NCBI GenBank assembly: GCA_003223245.1
Contig: QHYI01000108.1
Coordinates: forward strand, 44,953-108,952
Direction of reading: 5' to 3'
DNA: 64,000 bases
Source of the DNA: Acidobacteriota bacterium
Lineage (GTDB): Bacteria > Acidobacteriota > Terriglobia > Acidiferrales > UBA7541
A program made the translations under genes and the position numbers. Below, in pieces: positions 1 through 7,960 of this stretch (within the stretch, counting starts at the first letter, position 1; every line of letters begins with the position of its first letter). The notes beneath the pieces were generated by a model, which did no database searches, was not told the origin of the DNA, and saw nothing but the letters and a program-made list of their open reading frames with translations.

Positions 1-250
1 TGGGCGGGATACCTGGAAAAGCGGAGGTCTCCACGCTGGTATGGCAATACCGGCAATCGATTCCATCGTCTCCGACATGATGTTTGTGGCTGAACTGCAC
101 TGGCTGTTCGCGCGTGATGTTCTGGCGGGTCATATAAGGAGAACGCGCCGCCCAAAGTACCGCCAAAATAGCAAACCCCCACATAAAAATATACGAGAAG
201 ACACTAAAACGAGAGATGAAGTTGGTGCTTCTATGAAAAATCTGGGCCAT
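1..250 (-). CDS. actA: Alternative complex III subunit A-like multiheme cytochrome, N-terminal part (cut by window edge)
   Basis: The minus-strand frame opens with ATG at 250 and is still open at base 1, giving 83 residues. It has a single membrane segment at about residues 13-35 (signal anchor), then the pattern [19 protein letters not shown] with a haem-binding CRYCH at 66-70 and a following [12 protein letters not shown] stretch. This sequence is characteristic of ActA, the pentahaem membrane-anchored cytochrome of the quinol-oxidising alternative complex III. The rest of the gene, and presumably actB-F, lies left of the window. No strong Shine-Dalgarno is visible before the ATG. An isolated multihaem cytochrome c3-type protein is the alternative. 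Confidence 0.82.
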   Translation of the reverse strand, partial: MAQIFHRSTNFISRFSVFSYIFMWGFAILAVLWAARSPYMTRQNITREQPVQFSHKHHVGDDGIDCRYCHTSVETSAFPGIPP

Positions 251-695
251 GTTCGTTTTTTTGCACTTTGGCGGGGAGCGCGCTGAATGAGCCCTTAAGC
301 TAGGGCGTCCCACGTGTAACCGGGAAGTGCGAGAAACCGGGCCAGCTTTTGACCGCCTAGTTTCCAATAAAACATTCGCGAATGCAACATTCATCCCTAT
401 ACTTTTTCGGGAAATTTTTGCTTTCACGAATTGTGGAAGCAATTTTTTGGCTGGAGGATTCAAATTTATAGCGCACTACCAAGGGGATCTGCATCCGTAA
501 AAGACCTGAACTGGCTTCAGGATTTTTATACGGCTGCGTTTTTTTCGATATCTTGAAACGCAATTTTTGTTCCGCCAAGAAGCTGCGCAGCTCATGGAAT
601 TCGTGGTATCTTAGACTTAGCCTTGCCCGCATTTTTTTGCGGCCGAGCCCACCTACTTCCAGCGTTTTCCCCGAAAAGCCGGGGATTGCCACCGC
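251..695. other. Intergenic region between actA and tRNA-Asn, no gene seen
   Basis: This AT-richer stretch separates the divergent actA start from the tRNA and should hold both promoters. It contains a small hairpin CCGCA/TGCGG around 628-650 and a CCCCG/CGGGG hairpin at about 670-684 just before the tRNA. A reading frame through it has no protein-like composition. I see no confident -35/-10 pair. Confidence 0.5.
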
Positions 696-771
696 TGGGG
701 CGTGGTCCAATCGGTAGGACACCTCACTGTTAATGAGGATGGTGGAGGTTCGAATCCTCCCGCCCCAGCCA
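696..771 (+). tRNA. tRNA-Asn (anticodon GTT)
   Basis: A complete cloverleaf can be drawn. The acceptor stem pairs TGGGGCG (696-702) with CGCCCCA (761-767), followed by discriminator G768 and an encoded CCA (769-771). The anticodon stem CCTCA/TGAGG (722-726, 734-738) encloses loop CTGTTAA with anticodon GTT at 729-731. The T arm reads GGAGG-TTCGAAT-CCTCC. A run of T follows the gene at 772-777. Confidence 0.97.
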
Positions 772-801
772 TTTTTTAGAAGCAAAACCGACCGGGCGCA
801 G

Positions 802-1173
802 TTACCCCTTGACCGTCGGCAATCCAGCGGAAATCCAACCCTTCCAGCCGCCGTCCATGGATTCCACGTTCGAGTACCCCATTTTCTGAAGACTTTCCGC
901 GGCGATGGCGGAACGGAAGCCGCCGCCGCAGTACAGAACGAGTTTTGTCTTGCTATCCGTAACCGCTTGTTCGATGTCGCGCTCGATGACACCTTTCCCC
1001 AGGTGAATTGCTCCGGGAATGTGCCCGCTGGCCCACTCGTTGTCCTCGCGCACATCCACGAGAAGAAGTTTTTCTCCCGCATCGATGCGGCGCTTCACGT
1101 CGGCTACATTCGTCTCTTTGATCTTTTTCTTTGACTCATTGACTAGTTTCAGAAATTGTGGCGCGTGCGCCAT
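802..1173 (-). CDS. Single-domain rhodanese-like sulfurtransferase
   Basis: The 123-residue protein is one rhodanese domain. It has the LLVDVREDNEWASGHIPGA signature (about 37-55) and the active-site loop with cysteine 82 in YCGGGFRSA, ending with the GGWKGW motif. Proteins of this kind carry sulfane sulfur on the cysteine and pass it to acceptors such as cyanide or thiols. There is no signal peptide, so it should be cytoplasmic. A cytochrome c gene lies 122 bp upstream on the same strand and could share a transcript. The physiological sulfur acceptor cannot be told from sequence. Confidence 0.9.
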   Translation of the reverse strand: MAHAPQFLKLVNESKKKIKETNVADVKRRIDAGEKLLLVDVREDNEWASGHIPGAIHLGKGVIERDIEQAVTDSKTKLVLYCGGGFRSAIAAESLQKMGYSNVESMDGGWKGWISAGLPTVKG

Positions 1174-1295
1174 GAAGATATGCTCCTTTCCAAAATTCTC
1201 TAAGCGAGCATACCACGAGCCAAACAGAGCACGCCTTAACGGAAGACCGCCAAGGTTGCCGTGGCGGTGGGCGTGCGAGGTGAAACTACACCAAA

Positions 1296-1763
1296 TTAAG
1301 GTTGCGGGTTTTCCGTCTTGGGTTTTTCCGCAGCCGCCGCGCCCTTCTTTCCGAAGGAACGGATGAGATTCACAAGGTTCCAGCGCATCTTTTCCGGAGA
1401 GCGATCAGCTTCGCCTCCCACCATTTTCCCTCTGCCGTAGCTGATAACCCAGAAGAGCTCTCCGTCGGTCATCTTTTCAAGCGTTGCGGGGTCGCGCCAG
1501 TCGTGCAGTTCCAATTTCATGTCCTGGGCAAGGTCGCCCTTGCCATCGCCATCCTTGCCATGGCACATGGCGCAGTCATACCCGTACTGCTTGCGCGCTA
1601 CCGCTAGTCCTTCCGGCGAAGTTGGAACGGGATTTTTCCTGGCCACATCGTCCGGTGTCATTTTAGGTTCCGCGGAACCATTTTTGTCCTGGGTAAAATT
1701 TGGTTTGGGACAGAGAATTCCGAACAGCAGCACCGCACTTGCAACAAGAATCGTCCGATGCAT
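1296..1763 (-). CDS. Exported monohaem cytochrome c
   Basis: The 155-residue protein starts with a hydrophobic signal peptide (about 1-24) and has one haem-binding CAMCH motif (C64, C67, H68) followed by GKDGDGKGD, typical of class I cytochromes c. Met114 in GRGKMVGG is a likely sixth ligand. The C-terminal tail is Ala/Lys/Pro-rich. It would act in the periplasm as an electron carrier. Its closeness to the actA-like gene suggests, but does not prove, a role with alternative complex III. Confidence 0.88.
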   Translation of the reverse strand: MHRTILVASAVLLFGILCPKPNFTQDKNGSAEPKMTPDDVARKNPVPTSPEGLAVARKQYGYDCAMCHGKDGDGKGDLAQDMKLELHDWRDPATLEKMTDGELFWVISYGRGKMVGGEADRSPEKMRWNLVNLIRSFGKKGAAAAEKPKTENPQP

Positions 1764-1808
1764 AGCATCCTCCCGACAGGTCGAGCGCCGCCGAAGGAGC
1801 GAACTCGG

Positions 1809-1862
1809 CTTGATTTTGAGCGGATTCTACGCCCACGCCGCGAGAAAAGAAAGGGTTATAAG
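1809..1862. repeat. Direct repeat, copy 1 (3' flank of the truncated tail copy)
   Basis: About 54 bp beginning CTTGATTTTGAGCGGATTCT match positions 2374-2428 with a few small indels. In both places the repeat lies downstream, on the minus strand, of a lipoprotein-protease tail. It therefore looks like the 3' flank of a duplicated gene rather than a target-site repeat. Confidence 0.6.
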
Positions 1863-1866
1863 AGCA

Positions 1867-2157
1867 TCATTCGTGCAGCCCGTCGCCTTCCTGTTTCCCA
1901 ACTAAGGCTGCGGTTTTGAATTGGTTTGCGCGCCCGAACGGGATTTTTTCGTTCTCGGCACGGGACACGAGTGTATGGGCGGATGGGTCACCGAGACCCG
2001 CGCGGAAGGGCGTGGATTCGCGGATGCGCGTGCGCAATCCATCGATGACCGGAGGAATTGCGGGATGCGGCATTCCCTGGATGAGCAAGATCATCAGCGC
2101 CGCCTCGCCAGGCGAATCCACGCTGGAGGTAATGCCCACGCCCTGCACACCACTCAT
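1867..2157 (-). pseudogene. Truncated third copy of the lipoprotein-protease C-terminal module
   Basis: The first ~55 codons read MSGVQGVGITSSVDSPGEAA and onward to an IDGLRTRIRES motif, nearly identical to the end of the protein encoded at 4673-7708. Nothing of the signal peptide, Ig-like repeats or protease domain is present. The DNA at 2031-2155 is about 97% identical to 4801-4925. Upstream, on the minus strand, the sequence switches abruptly to an actB-like fragment in a different frame. This is a gene remnant from a recent duplication. The ATG at 2157 is internal to the parent gene and is unlikely to be used. Confidence 0.75.
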
Positions 2158-2374
2158 CGTTTTCCGCTTGGCAGACGATGATGCATGCGTGGCAGCCGTC
2201 GCAACGGTTTAAGTCGATGGCCATGACCCATTTGTCGCGTTTATAGGGAAACTCCGCTTCGCCCTTGTAGAGCGAATCGTCAGGCGGCGGCACCTCCGCA
2301 TGCTCGTTGGCAAAATTCGGATTCTTGCGAAACTCGTCGAGCGTTGCCGTCGCCAGAATATGGCGGCCTTCCAC
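2155..2374 (-). pseudogene. actB: Fragment of an actB-like iron-sulfur/molybdopterin subunit of alternative complex III
   Basis: About 72 codons read through EGRHILATATLDEF, then KRDKWVMAIDLNRCDGCHAC and IIVCQAENDE. This matches the first 4Fe-4S cluster region of ActB, where a CxxCxxC...C ferredoxin-like motif follows an (I/A)IDLNRC signature. The frame has a stop just upstream (at the repeat 2374-2428). Downstream it runs into the tail copy at about 2157 in the wrong frame, so it cannot encode a working subunit. A real actB would be expected left of the window next to actA. Confidence 0.75.
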
Positions 2375-2428
2375 TTGATTGAGCGGATTCTAACGCCCAG
2401 ACGCCGGAGAAGAAAAGGGTGAAAAAGC
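2374..2428. repeat. Direct repeat, copy 2
   Basis: This matches 1809-1862 at roughly 80% identity with short indels. The two copies bracket the actB-like fragment plus the truncated tail. The repeat lies just downstream, on the minus strand, of the complete gene 2475-4568. Confidence 0.6.
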
Positions 2429-2474
2429 GAGTAATGGAGCACGAGGATTCGGGCTCGCCGATCCGTTTTCCCAG

Positions 2475-4568
2475 CTACCGCCGCGGCCGCTTTACCTGCT
2501 TTTCTCGCGCGCTTGGGACCAAGCAACCGCGCTGTTGGGCAGAGTCGCCAAAACCGGCGCGGAAGCGGCTGGATTCCCGCACTCGCGTTCGCACGCCATC
2601 AATGACCAGCGGAATTGCCGGATGCGCCGCTCCCCGAATCAGGAAGATCACCAGCGCCGCCTCGCCGGGCGAATCCACGCTCGAGCCAGCGCCAAATCCT
2701 TGCACTCCAGGCTGCCTCATCCATCCTTCCGCGTGAATGCTGTGCACGGCTTGGACGCGGGCCAGTTCGCTATCAGAAATGGAGTAAACCAGCTGCGGGG
2801 GCGGGATGGACTGTTCCAGCGCCGCGCTCTCCTCAGCGGTTAGAATACCTCGGTGCGCGAAGAGTTCGCCCTCGACGATGCGCGTGGTGACCCCGTCCAC
2901 CCCTGTGGGAAGATTCCTGTGTGGTTGTCCCTTCGTTACGAAAAGCAAAATGGCCGGCTCCCCAGGATGGTCGTAACTGCCGCCGACGCCGACCGCTTGC
3001 ACTTCCGGGTGCGCAAGGAGTTCCGGAGCGTCGGCATCGCGCGCGGCAAAGGCCTTCTGAAGCGCGGTGGCGGAGGGTGTCGAAGTCGGCACAGTCAAAC
3101 TCGCCGAAGCAGGTTTCACTGGCAAGCTACAACCAATGACCGCGTGTGCCGAGCCGCCTACGAAGGTCAAGGCGTTGCCACCGCTCTGGAAGAAGTTCAG
3201 CACGTCGGAAACAGGATCGCCCACGCTATCGGTGTCGGAGCCAGCGTAAAGCAGCGCCACCGGATCGGCTGTGTTTTGCGTGACGATGATCGATCCGGAA
3301 TCGCCCGGGGCACTGAAGCCGCCTCCCGCAATCTCCACCTGATTCGCAAACATTTCGGTGAATATCGTTCCCGTTCCACAACCTTTCTGATACTGGACCG
3401 ACACCGTGGTGTTCGTTGCCAGAACTCTCGAGCAGGTTAGGCCGGTCGACCGGCCGCTTTTCGCCACTAGCGTGTTGAGGGTAGCTGTGACGCCAGATCC
3501 TGCGTGCGGGGCGCCCGGTAGCGGAACATTGTTTGGATCGGTCGAGGCGCCCAGAAAAAGAATGTTCCCCGTGCTGTCGACGGCTCCGGTGACCGCCTGC
3601 GCGATGGCCGCGTCGATTTTGGGAGGCGATCCCGTCTCCAGATTGTAAAACTGAGAAAGGTGCCCCACAGTAGAAAAGGCTCCTTGTCCGCAGCGGGCAT
3701 CGACGAGTCCGGGCTGGATGATGGACTCACCAAGAGCCGCAAGATCGGTGCGCGCGAGCACGTGATTATTGCTCAGGATGTACTGCGTGCCGCCCCGTGC
3801 GACCAGCGAGCCGAGCGTCCCACCACAGCAAGTGATGGTGTTTCCACTCGTGCTTGAATCATTTTGATTCCCGCCGGACGTTCCGAACGGGATGGACCCC
3901 GCCTGCAAATTCTGATTGGGCGGAAAGATCGCCACGGTTGCCGATCCGGAAGAGTTTGCGTTCGCAACCGCGGTCACCCTGACTGGCGCGGTGGTAACCC
4001 CGCCGTTTCCGCTGGAGGTCGTCGGAACCCCACCAGGCGCAACAAAAAGCCCCGAGCTTGAAATGTACCCCGTGTTCTGGGTGCCGCCGGTAACTCCGTT
4101 GACTTCCCAGGTCACCGCAGTGCTCGGGACTCCATTCACCGTAGCAGAGAACTGCTGCGTGGTGAAAATTGCCACGCTGACAGGGTTCGGAGTCACCGTT
4201 ACCGCGACTTGCTGGGCAATCGTGACCGTAGCTGAGCCGGAATCTGCTGCATTCGCAGCCGATACCGCCGTCACCGTTGCCGTCGGGGGATTGGGGATCG
4301 TGCCAGGAGCAGTGTACAAGCCATTTGTGTTAATTGTGCCGATGGTCGTGTTGCCGCCGGTGGTCCCGTTGACCTGCCAGGTTACGGCTGTATTCGTGGT
4401 CCCGGTAACTGTGGCTATGAATTGCCTGGTTGTGCCGGGACTTACCGTAGCGGAAGCTGGCATGATCGTGACGGAGACCGGCGGAGGGGGAGGCGCACTG
4501 CCGCCGCCGCAAGAGCCGAGGACGAGAGAAGCCGCAAGGATGGGAATCAACAACACCGCAGTCCGCAT
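2475..4568 (-). CDS. Exported lipoprotein, two Ig-like repeats plus trypsin-fold serine protease-like domain
   Basis: The 697-residue protein starts with a lipoprotein signal (lipobox L17-G-S-C20) and a Pro-rich linker. Two Ig-like repeats (Big_2 type, about 31-118 and 119-215) follow, each ending in xSGSATVTI. A trypsin-fold region (about 225-480) carries a plausible triad: H269 (NNHVLA), D319 (KIDAAIAQ) and S424 (PGDSGSI). The C-terminal third holds two copies of a ~45-residue module with VQxVGxGxSxDxPGE...GVRTRxxE. It is a tandem paralogue of 4673-7708. The substrate is unknown, and proteolytic activity is inferred only from the triad. It should sit in an outer membrane or on the cell surface. 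Confidence 0.8.
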   Translation of the reverse strand: MRTAVLLIPILAASLVLGSCGGGSAPPPPPVSVTIMPASATVSPGTTRQFIATVTGTTNTAVTWQVNGTTGGNTTIGTINTNGLYTAPGTIPNPPTATVTAVSAANAADSGSATVTIAQQVAVTVTPNPVSVAIFTTQQFSATVNGVPSTAVTWEVNGVTGGTQNTGYISSSGLFVAPGGVPTTSSGNGGVTTAPVRVTAVANANSSGSATVAIFPPNQNLQAGSIPFGTSGGNQNDSSTSGNTITCCGGTLGSLVARGGTQYILSNNHVLARTDLAALGESIIQPGLVDARCGQGAFSTVGHLSQFYNLETGSPPKIDAAIAQAVTGAVDSTGNILFLGASTDPNNVPLPGAPHAGSGVTATLNTLVAKSGRSTGLTCSRVLATNTTVSVQYQKGCGTGTIFTEMFANQVEIAGGGFSAPGDSGSIIVTQNTADPVALLYAGSDTDSVGDPVSDVLNFFQSGGNALTFVGGSAHAVIGCSLPVKPASASLTVPTSTPSATALQKAFAARDADAPELLAHPEVQAVGVGGSYDHPGEPAILLFVTKGQPHRNLPTGVDGVTTRIVEGELFAHRGILTAEESAALEQSIPPPQLVYSISDSELARVQAVHSIHAEGWMRQPGVQGFGAGSSVDSPGEAALVIFLIRGAAHPAIPLVIDGVRTRVRESSRFRAGFGDSAQQRGCLVPSAREKQVKRPRR

Positions 4569-4672
4569 GAGAAGCCCCGGGAGGGCGGGGACAACTCACG
4601 TTAGCACGGGGAACGTTCTGCTCAGCAAAGATTTCACAAGGGTTTCTTCCAGCGCATATGCCCGAAACGCTT

Positions 4673-7600
4673 CTAAGGCCGCCGGGCTGGTCCCGGAATA
4701 GGCGCTGCTTGCTTTTTTCTTGTGATTGGCAGGTGGCAACTACGCTGCGGTGAGGCGCCATCTAGCCTCGCGCGGAAGGGCGTCGTTTCCCGTACGCGCG
4801 TGCGCAATCCATCGATGACCGGAGGAATTGCCGGATGCGGCATTCCCTGGATGAGGAAGATCATCAGCGCCGCCTCGCCGGGCGAATCCACGCTGGAGGT
4901 AATGCCCACGCCCTGCACACCACGCATCTTCATTAGTTCATTCACGTGGGCAGCATGTACCACCTTTGCGCGAGCCACTTCCGCGTCCGAGATCGGATAA
5001 ACCATCTGTGGCGGCGCAGTAGACTGTTCGAGTACAGCGCTCTCTGCCGCAGACAGCACGCCATGCGGCCAGGGCTGCTGTACTTCGACGATGCGCGTGC
5101 GCACTCCCTCGATTTCGGTGGGCAGGTTGGATCTTGCTTGTCCTGCCATCACAAAAAGCACGATTGCCGATTCGGACGGATTGTCATAACTCGGGCCCAC
5201 GCCGACAGCCTGCACTTCAGGATGTCGCAGCAATTCCGCGGCGTGCCTGTCCCGCACAACGATTGCTTGAGCAAGGGCTTGGTTCGATGGAGTAACCTTC
5301 TGCACTGCCAATCGCGCCGCCATGGCTGCCGACGGACCCGGCAAAGTGCAGCCGATTACCTGCGGAGTTGCGCCCGGCCCGCGGCTTCCGCCGACGAAGC
5401 TGACGGTGTTGCCGTTGGAAGCGAAGAATTTCAGCACATCTGAGACGGGATTGCCGACTGTGTCTGTCTTCGAGTCGGCGTAGAGCAGCGCCACAGGAGT
5501 CGCATCGGTTTGCGTCACAATGAGCGATCCCGAGTCTCCGGAGCTGGAAAAATCGCCGCCGATAACATCCACTTGATTGGAATAAGTTATGGTGAATATT
5601 TGGCCGGTGCCGTTGCAATTCGTCGAGTATTGTACGTTGACCGTGTCCATAATGGAGCCGATGGTGGAACACGTGAGCCCGGTGGTGCGGCCGGACTTTG
5701 CTACTGCCAAGCCGACCGATGGCGCCTGACCTTGTCCGGCCTGAGGCGCTCCCGGCACGGGAACGCCATTCGCGTCCACCGCGTTTCCCAGCATCAGGAT
5801 GTTCCCGGACGGATCGACTGCTCCCGAAGCAACCTGCGCGATCGCAGCGTCTACCGTGGTTGCGGTCGTGTTTTGCAGATTAATCGAGCCTTGCGTCAGG
5901 TTGGCGACGGTCTTGGTTCCCTGTGAGCTGCAATTCGTGTCGATGTACCCCGGTTGAATAATAGCTTCCCCGGCCGCGCCTGCGCCGCTGCGAGCCAAGA
6001 CGTGATCCGCGCTCAAAATATATTGCGCTGAACTACTCGCGAGGAGTGAACCCAGCGTTCCCCCGCAGCAGGTTGTGTTTCCGCCGCTAGTGTTGAAGTC
6101 CAGCGTATTGCTCCCGGAAGTGCCCAGTTCAATTGGCGTGCTCTGTGCGCTTTTGCCCGGGACCGTCAGTGTCACTGTGGCCGATCCGGAATTCGAGGTG
6201 TTTGCCGTAGAAACCGCCGTGACGGTTACCGTGACAGGCGCGCCGTTAGGCTGAATGATGCTGTTCGCGATGAAGTGCGGCGCGCTGTACAGGCCGCTGG
6301 TTGAAATCGTCCCGGTGATGGTGTTGCCGCCGGTCGTCCCGTTGACCTGCCAGGTCACGGCGGTGGTCGGCTGGCCGTTGATCGTGGCGGAGAATTGCTG
6401 CGTGGTGAAAACTTCTACGCTTGCTGTGGCGGGGCTAACCGCTACGGCTCCACCGGCTTGGCTCGTGATCGTGACCGTGGCGGAAGCGGACTTCGTGGTG
6501 TCCGCGGCGGAGGTAGCCGTCACCGTTACTGTCGGAATGGCCGGGACGGTTGCCGGAGCCGTGTAGGTTGCGGGCACGCCGCTGGTGGTGGTGGCTGGAG
6601 CAATCGTGCCGCAGGTCGGCGAGCACGCAGCGCCCCCTTGCGAAAGCGTCCAGGTGACGCTGGTGTTGGCCGTTCCAGTGACGGTGGCCGTGAACGGCTG
6701 AGTTTGCGCTACCACCACGGTCGCGGTCGTCGGCGACACCGAGACGCTGACGCCCGGTGTGACCGTGACGGCTGCGGAAGCAGACTTGGTCGTGTCGGCC
6801 ACAGAAGTTGCCGTGATCGTTACCCCCAGATTGGCTGACACCGTCGCGGGCGCCGTGTAGGTCGTGGGTGCGCCGCTCGCAGTCGAAGCGGGCGAAACCG
6901 ACCCGCATGCCGAAGCTGAACAGGAGACCGTCCAGGTCACGCCCCTATTGGCGGGATCGTTGCTAACCGCAGCCGTAAAAGCCTGCGTGCCGCCTGCTGG
7001 CACGTTGGCGGAGGCGGGCGAAATCGTTACTGTAATGGGCGGCGGTGGCGTTACCGTCACAGTGGCTGAAGCGGACTTGCTCGAGTCCGCAACAGAGGTG
7101 GCCGTGACCGTCACCGTCAGATTGGCTGATACCGTGGCTGGCGCAGTATAGGTTGCGGGTGCGCCGCTTGCAGTCGAGGCGGGTGAAATTGACCCGCACG
7201 CCGAAGCTGAACAGGAAACCGTCCAATTCACACCGGTGTTGCTTGTTCCGGTCACTGTCGCCGTGAAGGCCTGCGTCTGGCCTGCTGGAACGCTCGCCGT
7301 GGACGGCGCGACAGACACGCTCACGTTCTGCGTGATCGTGATCGTTGCGGATCCAGATACGGAGGCGTCCGCGGCCGACGTGGCTGTTATCGTCACCGTA
7401 GCTCCCTGAGTTGGCGGCGCCGCGGGAGCGGTGTAGGTCGTTGGTGCAGCGCTGGTGGTGCTCGTCGGCGAGATCGTGCCGCAGCCCGGTGAACATGCTG
7501 TTCCGCCTTGCGTCAGCGTCCAGGTGACGCCCAGAATGGGCGTGCCGGTCACGGTCGCAGTGAATGTTTGCGTCTGGCCCACGCCAACGCTTGCCGTGGA

Positions 7601-7708
7601 GGGCGAGACCGTGACCGTGATTTGCCGGACAATTTGGGTGGTGGCACCGCAGCCCGTCAGGTACAGGAGTAGACCAATAGCAGGAAACAAGAGCAACATC
7701 CGGCGCAT
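4673..7708 (-). CDS. Exported lipoprotein, five Ig-like repeats plus trypsin-fold serine protease-like domain
   Basis: I chose the ATG at 7708 because GAGG stands six bases before it and a lipoprotein signal (LLLYLTGC) follows; an in-frame ATG at 7765 would add 19 residues. The protein (1011 residues) has five ~90-residue Ig-like repeats beginning SPSTASV..GQTQ.FTATV and ending SASATVTVT. A protease-like domain follows with H569 (ADHVLA), D620 (TVDAAIAQ) and S726 (SGDSGSL). The end carries a doubled ~45-residue module as in the paralogue 2475-4568. The repeats are similar enough at DNA level to recombine, which explains the difference in repeat number between the paralogues. It is probably surface-exposed; the substrate is unknown. 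Confidence 0.82.
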   Translation of the reverse strand: MRRMLLLFPAIGLLLYLTGCGATTQIVRQITVTVSPSTASVGVGQTQTFTATVTGTPILGVTWTLTQGGTACSPGCGTISPTSTTSAAPTTYTAPAAPPTQGATVTITATSAADASVSGSATITITQNVSVSVAPSTASVPAGQTQAFTATVTGTSNTGVNWTVSCSASACGSISPASTASGAPATYTAPATVSANLTVTVTATSVADSSKSASATVTVTPPPPITVTISPASANVPAGGTQAFTAAVSNDPANRGVTWTVSCSASACGSVSPASTASGAPTTYTAPATVSANLGVTITATSVADTTKSASAAVTVTPGVSVSVSPTTATVVVAQTQPFTATVTGTANTSVTWTLSQGGAACSPTCGTIAPATTTSGVPATYTAPATVPAIPTVTVTATSAADTTKSASATVTITSQAGGAVAVSPATASVEVFTTQQFSATINGQPTTAVTWQVNGTTGGNTITGTISTSGLYSAPHFIANSIIQPNGAPVTVTVTAVSTANTSNSGSATVTLTVPGKSAQSTPIELGTSGSNTLDFNTSGGNTTCCGGTLGSLLASSSAQYILSADHVLARSGAGAAGEAIIQPGYIDTNCSSQGTKTVANLTQGSINLQNTTATTVDAAIAQVASGAVDPSGNILMLGNAVDANGVPVPGAPQAGQGQAPSVGLAVAKSGRTTGLTCSTIGSIMDTVNVQYSTNCNGTGQIFTITYSNQVDVIGGDFSSSGDSGSLIVTQTDATPVALLYADSKTDTVGNPVSDVLKFFASNGNTVSFVGGSRGPGATPQVIGCTLPGPSAAMAARLAVQKVTPSNQALAQAIVVRDRHAAELLRHPEVQAVGVGPSYDNPSESAIVLFVMAGQARSNLPTEIEGVRTRIVEVQQPWPHGVLSAAESAVLEQSTAPPQMVYPISDAEVARAKVVHAAHVNELMKMRGVQGVGITSSVDSPGEAALMIFLIQGMPHPAIPPVIDGLRTRVRETTPFRARLDGASPQRSCHLPITRKKQAAPIPGPARRP

Positions 7709-7960
7709 GAAGAACCTCGCTGTGGACTGGGGAGGGAGTTTTTTAACGAAAAAGGAATCAGTCAAACCCCGAGGGACCGGGGACGACTTTCCCAGTTAGA
7801 CTCTAGGCAAAACATAGAGACGAATACCCACAGAAATTTAGGCACAGCTGCGGGAACGTTTGCTATCCGTAAAACACCCCAATCCCGAGTGCCGCGGCGT
7901 GAAGCTGTCTATCCAGGGTTTGGTTTAACGGTTTGGCTTAACAAAAATTCAATCAGACAT

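Noticed and set aside
357..1082. Long open frame on the minus strand over the tRNA and rhodanese gene
   Set aside because: It runs through a tRNA in a region with a well-supported rhodanese in another frame.
7709..7960. Possible cyclic di-GMP riboswitch in the leader of the 4673-7708 gene
   Set aside because: The conserved core bases of that class were not found in either orientation.
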